Shown here in pieces: positions 1 through 5,735 of a stretch of 6,135 nucleotides of DNA (position 1 is the first letter of the stretch; each line of letters opens with the position of its first letter). The stretch is taken from positions 1 to 6,135 of the forward strand of contig SYLK01000277.1 in assembly GCA_005809115.1 (NCBI GenBank), written 5' to 3'. A model generated the notes under the pieces. The model worked only from the letters and a program-made list of their open reading frames with translations. It was not told where the DNA came from and did not search any database. The DNA is from Planctomyces sp. Its GTDB lineage: Bacteria > Planctomycetota > Planctomycetia > Planctomycetales > Planctomycetaceae. The position numbers and the translations under genes were made by a program.

Positions 1-1
1 G

Positions 2-580
2 AGCAGTTTCAACTCGGTGCTCAACAGTACGGCCACGTTGTTCAGCCTGGGGATCTACGCAAAGATTATGGCACCGGGTGCGTCGGAACAACAGGTGATT
101 CGCGCCGGAAAGAATTTCGGGTGGCTAATCGCGGTGGGTTCGATGCTGGTGGCGCCGCTGCTGGCCGGTCAGCAGAGCATCTTCGGATACCTGCAGAAGA
201 TGAATGGCCTGTATTCGATACCGGTCTTCTCCGTCGTGATCGTGGGACTGCTCAGCCGGCGAGTACCGGCGCTGGCTGCCAATGTGGCACTGGTTCTGGG
301 ATTCTGCACGATTGCGCTGGGGTACTTCGTGCCGCAGCTGTCTGATTACGTCCGCAGGATGCACGAGTTCCATTTTCTGGGGTCTGTGTTCGTTGTGCTG
401 GTCTCCGTGATGCTGGTGATCGGCCGGATTGCGCCGCGGGCGACGCCGTGGCAGCTGAAGAACAGTGGCCAGGTCGACCTCACACCGTGGAAGCCTGCGG
501 TTCCGCTGGGATTATCGCTCGTCGCCCTTGTGCTGGCGATCTATGTGGCCTTTGCGGACGTATCGATCCTGAGTCGCTGA
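2..580 (+). CDS. Sodium:solute symporter (SSS family), C-terminal fragment
   Basis: This is the last 192 residues of an inner-membrane transporter that would import a solute coupled to Na+. The 5' part lies outside the window, and the frame is open from base 2 to the TGA at 578-580. The fragment opens with SSFNSVLNSTATLF, which matches the conserved TM8 segment of SSS/SGLT transporters. By recollection of vSGLT, the first two serines correspond to the Na2-site serines. About five hydrophobic segments follow, at fragment residues 40-56, 69-85, 89-110, 124-143 and 166-184, separated by short basic or polar loops (for example SRR and YVRRM). Full family members have roughly 500-600 residues, so about a third is present. 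The substrate cannot be told from this part. It converges on the halogenase gene with 2 bp between stop codons, so it is not in that gene's operon. The family call is firm. Confidence 0.9.
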   Translation, partial: SSFNSVLNSTATLFSLGIYAKIMAPGASEQQVIRAGKNFGWLIAVGSMLVAPLLAGQQSIFGYLQKMNGLYSIPVFSVVIVGLLSRRVPALAANVALVLGFCTIALGYFVPQLSDYVRRMHEFHFLGSVFVVLVSVMLVIGRIAPRATPWQLKNSGQVDLTPWKPAVPLGLSLVALVLAIYVAFADVSILSR

Positions 581-582
581 GG

Positions 583-1857
583 TTACAGCGACACGGCCGA
601 TTTCCCCGCGGCGGCCTCGGCTGCTTTTTCGGCGTTCAGTTCGTCAATCAGCGGCCAGAGTTCATCCACATCATCCTTGAAGATGTTGCCGATCAGGACG
701 TCTGTGACGAGCCCCTTCTTGTCGGGATGACGCCGAATCAGCCGCCCGAAATTGAGACCGTCATAAAACTCGCAGACCAGGCGGCGCATCCGTTCCATGC
801 CGGCCACATAAACCGGTTCCCAGCGACGCAGCCTCTCTTCCGACGGATCGCCTGCTGCCAGAGCGTCGCAGACCGCGTCCGCCGCCATGCTGGCCGAGGT
901 CAGCGCCAGCAGAACCCCGGATGAATACAGCGGGTCGAGAAAGCCATAGGCATCGCCGATCAGTACCCAGCCGTCTCCCGCGGTCTGCGTGGCACGGTAG
1001 GAGTATTCCTTCTGCGCTCGAAAAATATCGCACCGGGTGGCATTGGCAATGCGAGGCTGCAGACCCGGACAACGCTCGACCTCTTCAAAATAGATCGCCT
1101 CGAACTCCTTTGACGCCCGATTCCGGAACAGGTACTCGTCCGCCGCGACCACGCCCACACTGACAATGTCGTCGTGCAGCGGGATGTACCAGAACCAGCC
1201 GGCTTTGCCCTTCGTCTGCAGGACAATGGTCGCCCCCGCATCCAGCCCCGGACCCCGTTCGGCCCCCTTCCAGTACGTCCAGATCGCCGCCTTCTTCAGC
1301 ACGGGATCCCACTGACGCAGTCCCAGTCGGTCGATCATCCGCGATGACTGGCCGCTGGCGTCAATCACAACGCGGGCACGGACCTCCTGCTCCGGCTCGT
1401 CTCCCACCCGGACTTTCACACCCACCGCGCGACTGCCCTCGAAGATCACATCCAGCACCCGTGCGCCCTCATGCACACTGACTCCGTGCTCACGCGCGTT
1501 GGTCAGCAGCTTGTGATCGAACTCGGACCGGCGAACCTGCCATGTCTGAGATGACACGTGCGGATCGTGCTCCGCAAAATGGAACGGCGCAGAGAGTTTT
1601 CCCTGCTCCGTAACAAACTGCACGCTGTATTTCCTCGTGAAGTGACTTTGCTTCATCCACTCCAGCAGACCCAGCCGCTCCAGCACAAAATACGTATGCG
1701 GAATCAGCGACTCACCGATGTGAAAACGAGGAAAATGATCGCGTTCAAACAGCTCCACGCGATAGCCCCGCTGAGCAATCAGGGTGGCAGCAGAACTGCC
1801 CGCCGGCCCGCCACCAATCACGATCACGTCACATTCCGTCTCAGCACTGGAAATCAT
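583..1857 (-). CDS. Flavin-dependent halogenase-like FAD oxidoreductase
   Basis: Predicted soluble enzyme of 424 residues, the usual size for FADH2-dependent halogenases of the phenol/pyrrole (PltA/CmlS-like) branch. These enzymes use reduced FAD, O2 and chloride or bromide to halogenate an aromatic or activated substrate. Visible motifs: Rossmann FAD motif GGGPAG at 15-20; FPRFHIGESLIP at 42-53, typical of this branch; FTRK at 73-76, where K76 is the candidate for the catalytic lysine that handles hypohalous acid; DASGQSS at 166-172; W-x-W-x-I-P at 221-226, the halogenase fingerprint; GDAYGF at 301-306; and F-x-x-P-x-x-S-x-G at 306-314, a second halogenase fingerprint. The tail after about 407 is Ala/Lys-rich. 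The ATG at 1857 has a GGGAGA ribosome site 6 nt upstream. No flavin reductase, carrier protein or biosynthetic enzyme is adjacent, so the substrate is unknown. A related FAD monooxygenase or reductase is the alternative, but the two fingerprints favour a halogenase. Confidence 0.82.
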   Translation of the reverse strand: MISSAETECDVIVIGGGPAGSSAATLIAQRGYRVELFERDHFPRFHIGESLIPHTYFVLERLGLLEWMKQSHFTRKYSVQFVTEQGKLSAPFHFAEHDPHVSSQTWQVRRSEFDHKLLTNAREHGVSVHEGARVLDVIFEGSRAVGVKVRVGDEPEQEVRARVVIDASGQSSRMIDRLGLRQWDPVLKKAAIWTYWKGAERGPGLDAGATIVLQTKGKAGWFWYIPLHDDIVSVGVVAADEYLFRNRASKEFEAIYFEEVERCPGLQPRIANATRCDIFRAQKEYSYRATQTAGDGWVLIGDAYGFLDPLYSSGVLLALTSASMAADAVCDALAAGDPSEERLRRWEPVYVAGMERMRRLVCEFYDGLNFGRLIRRHPDKKGLVTDVLIGNIFKDDVDELWPLIDELNAEKAAEAAAGKSAVSL

Positions 1858-1966
1858 TTTTCATCTCCCGCTCTGGCGCATGATTCAGGTCGTCAGGCTT
1901 CCTCACCGGTTGCGTCCGCCGGGGAATCGTTGCTCCGGACCCTCCGCGCAGATGCTTGACACCAGC

Positions 1967-2008
1967 ATAATAGGCGTGCAGACAATACTTGTCCAGACAA
2001 TTATTTTT
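1967..2008 (-). promoter_or_regulatory. Sigma70-type promoter for the halogenase gene, with UP-like A/T tract
   Basis: On the minus strand, a -35 box TGGACA (1995-1990, 5 of 6 to TTGACA) is followed after exactly 17 nt by a -10 box TATTAT (1972-1967, 5 of 6 to TATAAT). An A/T-rich tract AAAAATAATT (2008-1999) lies just upstream of the -35 where an UP element would be. Transcription would start near 1960 and give a leader of about 100 nt before the ATG at 1857. Two boxes of this quality at ideal spacing in a 259-bp gap are unlikely by chance. The assignment is by consensus only. Confidence 0.62.
1979..2001. repeat. Operator-like repeats overlapping the halogenase promoter
   Basis: Two overlapping patterns sit in the spacer and -35 box of the halogenase promoter. 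One is an inverted repeat GACAA-TAC-TTGTC at 1981-1993. The other is a direct repeat of CAGACAAT at 1979-1986 and 1994-2001, a 15-bp period. A regulator bound here would cover the -35 box, so repression is the simpler guess. No regulator gene is next to it. Five-base arms are short, and the position matters more than the symmetry. Confidence 0.4.
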
Positions 2009-2037
2009 CGGATCGGTACGCAGGATTTCAGCTGCAT

Positions 2038-2101
2038 AACCCGGCTGTCGCGGGTGGTGCCGGACGGTCGGGTTGTGTCCGGACACTCGGACTCGGACTC
2101 G
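2038..2101 (-). other. Hairpin cluster after the WD40 stop; possible 3' end structure
   Basis: Just downstream of the WD40 stop codon (minus strand) come a TCGGAC tandem repeat of 2.5 copies (2087-2101), a perfect 12-bp palindrome GTGTCCGGACAC (2075-2086), and two competing stems that share AACCCG at 2038-2043. That segment can pair with CGGGT at 2051-2055 (7-nt loop) or with CGGGTT at 2069-2074 (25-nt loop). There is no U-run after the stems in the minus direction, so this is not a standard intrinsic terminator. It could protect the 3' end or help Rho-dependent termination of the DUF1501-WD40 transcript. The remainder of 1858-2116 holds the halogenase promoter and leader and no convincing gene. 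Confidence 0.3.
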
Positions 2102-2116
2102 TGCTCCTGCTCTGCA

Positions 2117-3082
2117 TCAGCTCTTCGGACGGATGTTCCAGAGGTGGATCGTGCGATCAAAGCCTGCCGTTGCCAGAAGCTGGCCATTCGGGCTGAATGC
2201 CAGACCGTACACTGTATTTCGATGTGCCCTGATGGAAGCCAGTTCAGCGCGGTCCATCACGTTCCAGAATCGTACCGCCCCATCGGATCCTCCCGACGCC
2301 AGCCAGTTTCCGTCCTTTGAAAACGTCAGCGACTTGATCCGTTGTGAACGCCCGTCAAGATCAGCCAGAGCGGTGCCGTCATCTCTCCAGAGACGGATCC
2401 GGCCATCGCTGCCGCCGGAAGCAAGCAGCCGGGTTCCGGGGATGAAGGCAAGGGCTTCGACCGTTTCGGAGTGGGCCGGGAAAGCGTGGCGGAGGGTTCG
2501 CGTGTTCAGATCCCACAGCCGGATCGACAGGTCGTTTCCTCCTGAAGCCAGCAGAGTCCCGTCGCCGGAGAACGCCACGGTCTGGACGGGTTCTGTATGA
2601 CCGGTCAGGACGGTGATGGCGGTGCCGGATGCTGCATCCCACAGGCGGACGGTCCGGTCGAAACTGCCAGAGGCGAGCCAGTTTGTCGCGCTGGACACGG
2701 CGGCGCAGGACAGGTAGTCCGCGTGGCTGCCCAGGGTGGAGATCAGGCGACCGTCGGGCGTCCAGAACCTGAACGATTTGTCCAGGCTGGCCGAAACGAT
2801 CCGCCCGTCCTTCAGAAAATCGACGAAAGTCACTCCGTCGCCATGGCCCGTCAGGGTTCCGGTGTGTGTCCCGTCGGCGGCATCCCAGAGTTTCACCGTA
2901 TTGTCCAGACTGGCCGTCGCGACTCGCCTGCCATCCGGCGAAAACGCCACCCAGTATACGGCATTGCCGTGCGTGAGAGTGCGAGACAGGGTGAGCTGTG
3001 GCTGCAGCCGGCTGTCATTGGCAGGCATCTGAGGGATCCGGCTGCATTCAGACGAGTTCGGCGAGGGGTCGGTACAGATCAT
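2117..3082 (-). CDS. WD40 repeat beta-propeller protein
   Basis: A 321-residue protein made almost entirely of seven WD40 repeats, enough for one closed propeller. The repeats lie at about 36-69, 79-108, 119-150, 160-191, 203-233, 245-275 and 287-316. Most end in LWD or a variant (KLWDA, RFWTP, RLWDA, RLWDL, RLWRD, RFWNV, HLWNI) and carry the SxD signature (ASLD, SGSFD, SGGSD). Residues around 30-36 (LTLSRTL) could supply the outer strand that closes the ring. Such propellers are protein-binding scaffolds, and no catalytic residue is expected. There is no signal peptide or membrane segment. The start is uncertain. The ATG at 3082 overlaps DUF1501 by 35 bp; the ATG at 3028 (Met19) lies 19 nt after the DUF1501 stop, and residues 1-18 look like readthrough of that gene's end. 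Neither has a clear ribosome site. An in-frame stop at 3110-3112 limits extension. The gene is probably co-transcribed with DUF1501. Confidence 0.92.
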   Translation of the reverse strand: MICTDPSPNSSECSRIPQMPANDSRLQPQLTLSRTLTHGNAVYWVAFSPDGRRVATASLDNTVKLWDAADGTHTGTLTGHGDGVTFVDFLKDGRIVSASLDKSFRFWTPDGRLISTLGSHADYLSCAAVSSATNWLASGSFDRTVRLWDAASGTAITVLTGHTEPVQTVAFSGDGTLLASGGNDLSIRLWDLNTRTLRHAFPAHSETVEALAFIPGTRLLASGGSDGRIRLWRDDGTALADLDGRSQRIKSLTFSKDGNWLASGGSDGAVRFWNVMDRAELASIRAHRNTVYGLAFSPNGQLLATAGFDRTIHLWNIRPKS

Positions 3083-4400
3083 GATCGACGAGATACTGTG
3101 GTCGGCCGGTCAGATCGTCAAGGGTGGTATGATTCGGGTCGATTCCGAGATTCTGATACAGGGTGGCGAAGACTTCCTGGAAGTGGACCGGCCGACTGTT
3201 CGGCACTTCGGCATACTGGTTGGTCGAACCGATCACCTGTCCGGTCCGCATTCCGCCCCCGGCCAGCAGGGCACAGCCCACCTGCGGCCAGTGATCGCGC
3301 CCGCCATTTCTGTTGATGCGGGGCGTCCGCCCGAACTCGCCCCAGACGATTACCGAAACGTCACCGGCGAGTCCGCGTTCGTGCAGATCGTCAAGCAGTG
3401 CGGCCAGGCCCTGGTCCAGCAGCGGCAGATGGTCGCGTGCATTTTCGAAATTCGTGCCGTGCGGACGTCCGTGCCAGTCCCACCGCCCGTAGGCCAGGCT
3501 GACAACGCGGACCCCGGCTTCGATCAGACGGCGCGCGGTCAGGAAATAGTCGTTTGTGATCGGACCGGCGTCACCGAAACCCGCGGGTTCCAGGCAGCCC
3601 CGACCATAACGATCACGCACGCGGGGGTCCTCCAGTTCGAGATCCAGCGCATCGGTCAGCCGACTGGAGGTGAGCAGACTGAATGCCTGCTGGTAACAGG
3701 AATCCGCAGCATCCAGCACGCCGCTGTGTTCGGCATCGCGTTTCAGGCGATCGAGGACCTGCAGCAGATTTTTCCGTGCCCCCAGTTCTTCGCGGGTGAC
3801 CTTCAGTTCCAGATCCAGTGTTCCAGCGCCGGGAGCCAGCGGTGCATGCGCCTGTCGGCAGAAACCCGGCTGACCCGGGTCGCCCCATGTGGGAACCTTC
3901 ATTCTGGGAGTGAGGCTCACAAACGGAGGAATGCTGACGTCGACCGCGCCCTGAATTCTGGAAACGACCGAGCCGAACGACGGCCAGCCGCCAGGCGGCT
4001 GCGGAGCCACGGTTCTTCCCGTCAGACATTGGAATGCAGCGTGCCGTCCCTCCGAACCGACGAGCGACCGAATCACGGCCAGACGGTCCATTCGCCGGGC
4101 CAGCAGCGGCAGCAGCTCACAGATTTCAATCCCCGGCACATTTGTCGCAATGGGCTGGAATTCGCCCCGGATCTCAGCCGGAGCCTCGGGCTTGAGGTCC
4201 ACCATGTCCTGATGAGGCGGTCCGCCGGACAGGAATATCATGATGACGGATTTGTCCGATCGCGTGCGTCCCGCGGCCGCCTCGGCCCGCAGAATTTCGG
4301 GCAGTCCGATCCCGCCCATGGACAACCCGCCGATCCGCAGAAAGGAGCGGCGCGAGATTCCATCGCACAACACAGATCCCGGTCCCGATAACGTCAGCAT
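3048..4400 (-). CDS. DUF1501 family Tat-exported protein
   Basis: A 450-residue protein of the DUF1501 family, which belongs to the alkaline phosphatase/sulfatase-like fold clan and is greatly expanded in planctomycetes. Its biochemical role is not established. Residues 16-24 (SRRSFLRIG) are a twin-arginine motif, followed by a glycine-rich mildly hydrophobic stretch to about 37 and AEAAA near 39-43, so the folded protein is probably exported by Tat. Family landmarks are SGGPPHQDMVDLKP (58-71), WDWHG (307-311), GEFGRTP (354-360) and GRDHWP (367-372), the last two with conserved acidic and histidine residues of the presumed active site. Length and start are typical of the family. The ATG at 4400 is preceded by a strong GAGAGGT ribosome site (4415-4409) 8 nt away. 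The WD40 gene follows directly. The usual planctomycete companion, a DUF1549/DUF1553 cytochrome-type protein, is absent upstream, where an unrelated exonuclease lies. Confidence 0.95.
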   Translation of the reverse strand: MLTLSGPGSVLCDGISRRSFLRIGGLSMGGIGLPEILRAEAAAGRTRSDKSVIMIFLSGGPPHQDMVDLKPEAPAEIRGEFQPIATNVPGIEICELLPLLARRMDRLAVIRSLVGSEGRHAAFQCLTGRTVAPQPPGGWPSFGSVVSRIQGAVDVSIPPFVSLTPRMKVPTWGDPGQPGFCRQAHAPLAPGAGTLDLELKVTREELGARKNLLQVLDRLKRDAEHSGVLDAADSCYQQAFSLLTSSRLTDALDLELEDPRVRDRYGRGCLEPAGFGDAGPITNDYFLTARRLIEAGVRVVSLAYGRWDWHGRPHGTNFENARDHLPLLDQGLAALLDDLHERGLAGDVSVIVWGEFGRTPRINRNGGRDHWPQVGCALLAGGGMRTGQVIGSTNQYAEVPNSRPVHFQEVFATLYQNLGIDPNHTTLDDLTGRPQYLVDHDLYRPLAELV

Positions 4401-4426
4401 TTGCAGCTACCTCTCTGACAGCATCC

Positions 4427-4459
4427 CTGCAGCGGGCCGGTCTGTGCGGGACGCTGCAG
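4427..4459 (-). other. Stem-loop in the DUF1501 leader
   Basis: Perfect 8-bp arms CTGCAGCG (4427-4434) and CGCTGCAG (4452-4459) enclose a 17-nt loop. The stem ends 26 nt before the DUF1501 ATG and 11 nt before its ribosome site, so in the mRNA it would lie just ahead of the initiation region. Each arm includes the self-complementary CTGCAG, which makes the match less special. One or two such inverted repeats are expected by chance in a window this long. Confidence 0.3.
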
Positions 4460-4548
4460 TTCAGTCTGCCTGGTCGGACACGTCGCGATTCACACGTGAC
4501 GATCAGCAGATCACTGACACTCGTCGTGCCGTGGCAGACAACTTCCTG

Positions 4549-4574
4549 AGTATATCGGATTCGAATCGGATTCG
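4549..4574 (-). promoter_or_regulatory. Candidate promoter/operator for DUF1501 with 10-bp direct repeats
   Basis: The 235-bp gap between the exonuclease stop and DUF1501 holds a TATACT sequence (minus strand 4554-4549, 5 of 6 to the -10 consensus). It has no good -35 at 16-18 nt. The place of the -35 spacer is filled by two exact copies of ATCGGATTCG (plus-strand reading, 4554-4563 and 4565-4574) with an 11-bp period, and a palindrome GATTCGAATC spans their junction (4558-4567). A further inverted repeat TTCCG-T-CGGAA is at 4581-4591. On the minus strand GGAAC at 4584-4580 resembles an ECF sigma -35 box, but no matching -10 is evident. A weak -35 together with a repeat at helical spacing suggests activator dependence. 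No other gene is seen in 4401-4635. Confidence 0.38.
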
Positions 4575-4635
4575 GCAGAGTTCCGTCGGAATTGCGGGAG
4601 TCGGTCGCGTCGTGCGGGTGACATCGCGTAACGTA

Positions 4636-5475
4636 TCAGGAGCCCGGAGCGACGGCGGCAGTTGTACTGCGGACTCGTGCAGCTCGCGAGTCCCAGATTT
4701 CGAGATAATGGCGGAAGGACGGGCGATCAGCTGACTGTTCCTGCAGCATCCGGCGGACGAGTTCGGTGAGCTCCCGTTCCTGATCGAGAGTCAGGCGGCC
4801 GATCAGGACGCGGGTCCGCAGAAAGACGAAGTAGGTGTCCAGCACGTCACAGCGGCAGTAGTCGTTGATCTGATCGGCATGTCCGTCGAAATACAGGCCC
4901 TGCACCTGTGACCCGTCGATGCCCGATTTTCCCGGTTTGTCGATCAGGTTCGCCAGCAGATTCAGACCGCCACTGACCCGGACAGCGCTGAAGTTGGAGA
5001 AAAAATCCTGCAGGTCAATATGCGAGTCGAGATTATAGCGGTTGCGAGCCTGTTCGAAGGAGCGGGATTCCACATTGAACCATGCGGGAATGGCGAGTCC
5101 CTGTCGAAACGCGCCGAGTTCGAGGACGGGCAGGTCATAGCCTCGACCATTGAACGACACCAGGGTAGGGCGTTCATAGTGATTCCATCCCTGCCAGAAG
5201 CGTCGGACAATTTCCTGCGGACGGAATTCCGGCGCGTCCAGTACGGTGAGTTCCAGCAGGCGGAAATCTTCGGCCACCTTGGCCACGGCGACCGAAACGG
5301 GAACGACGAAGGAGGGCGGCAGAACATCCCGCCCGGTCTCCTCCAGCAGCGTCGCGCGGTATCGGTCGATGGCCTCGCGCGGTGTGAGTTGTTCGTCGGG
5401 ATAACGAACCCGCTGAATCAGTTCACCGTCACCGACCGCCTCCACATCAAACACCAGATATCGGACTTCACTCAT
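4636..5475 (-). CDS. Predicted 3'-5' exonuclease, DEDDy PolB-like family
   Basis: A 279-residue stand-alone exonuclease of the RNase H-like fold, resembling the proofreading domain of family B DNA polymerases (Pfam DNA_pol_B_exo2 type). It would remove nucleotides from 3' ends with two metal ions. Motifs: ExoI FDVEAV with D10 and E12; ExoII SFNGRGYDLPVLE with D114; the family-typical YNLDSHIDLQDF at 147-158; and ExoIII Y206-x-x-x-D210 (YCRCD), which makes it DEDDy rather than DEDDh. All four acidic residues and the tyrosine are present, so it should be active. The tail after about 245 has no recognised domain, and there is no polymerase domain. The frame is open back to an ATG at 5580, but that start has no ribosome site; the ATG at 5475 has AGGAG 7 nt upstream and places ExoI at the normal N-terminal position, so it is chosen. 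The physiological role is unknown. It is divergent from the MoxR gene. Confidence 0.88.
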   Translation of the reverse strand: MSEVRYLVFDVEAVGDGELIQRVRYPDEQLTPREAIDRYRATLLEETGRDVLPPSFVVPVSVAVAKVAEDFRLLELTVLDAPEFRPQEIVRRFWQGWNHYERPTLVSFNGRGYDLPVLELGAFRQGLAIPAWFNVESRSFEQARNRYNLDSHIDLQDFFSNFSAVRVSGGLNLLANLIDKPGKSGIDGSQVQGLYFDGHADQINDYCRCDVLDTYFVFLRTRVLIGRLTLDQERELTELVRRMLQEQSADRPSFRHYLEIWDSRAARVRSTTAAVAPGS

Positions 5476-5735
5476 GCGATCACTCCTGCCGGGGAATCGT
5501 GCGGCGCGGGCACGCGTCAATGCCTGGCGTCCGAGCTGCGTCTGCCGGTATGATGTGTGACCGGCGGGCGTCGGACTCACAGGGACTGACGGCGTGAAGT
5601 GATTCTAGAATGATCTTCGGGCGGATGACACCGATCGCCCGGCAATGGCAGTGCTGCCGAAGTGAGTTTCAATTCGGCTGAAGCAGTGCAGCGCCCCCGC
5701 GGCGGGCCACGGAACCGTGCCAGGAACTGAATCTG
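5476..5735. other. Divergent intergenic region between exonuclease and MoxR genes
   Basis: These 260 bp must hold the start signals of both flanking genes, but no pair of boxes at proper spacing stands out on either strand. A perfect 10-bp palindrome ATTCTAGAAT (5602-5611) contains TAGAAT, a 5 of 6 match to a -10 box on both strands, yet no acceptable -35 is 16-18 nt from it. The right part has a GC-rich inverted repeat CCCGC-G-GCGGG near 5695-5705. No convincing gene is seen. Confidence 0.4.
5483..5487 (-). promoter_or_regulatory. Ribosome binding site deciding the exonuclease start
   Basis: AGGAG lies 7 nt before the ATG at 5475, an ideal Shine-Dalgarno placement. The upstream in-frame ATG at 5580 lacks any such site, and the 35 extra residues it would add are Arg/Ala-rich and resemble no domain. 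Confidence 0.7.

Noticed and set aside
2087..2101. TCGGAC tandem repeat as a possible CRISPR or other array
   Set aside because: There are only 2.5 copies of a 6-bp unit without spacers. It is simple-sequence repetition at most.
1841..2187. Small minus-strand frames in the WD40-halogenase gap (81 and 94 codons)
   Set aside because: They run across the predicted promoter and overlap WD40 or halogenase coding sequence in other frames. The translations have no motif and no ribosome site stands out.
2073..3316. Plus-strand open frames opposite the WD40 gene (2073-2600 and 2597-3316)
   Set aside because: They are antisense shadows of the seven-repeat gene, rich in Arg/Ser/Pro and with no recognisable motif.
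3081..4391. A 436-codon open frame on the plus strand, opposite DUF1501
   Set aside because: Its translation resembles no family and has no domain-like pattern, whereas the minus strand encodes a clear DUF1501 protein. Long antisense frames are common opposite GC-rich genes.
4240..4734. A 164-codon plus-strand frame covering the DUF1501 leader
   Set aside because: It begins antisense within DUF1501 and ends antisense within the exonuclease, with low-complexity Ser/Arg composition and no domain.
5476..5580. N-terminal extension of the exonuclease from an ATG at 5580
   Set aside because: There is no ribosome site there, the extra 35 residues are Arg/Ala-rich without a motif, and the ATG at 5475 has an ideal AGGAG and places ExoI normally.
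5556..5581. TGTGA...TCACA inverted repeat resembling a CRP site
   Set aside because: The spacing is 16 nt instead of the 6 nt required for CRP, so it is most likely chance.
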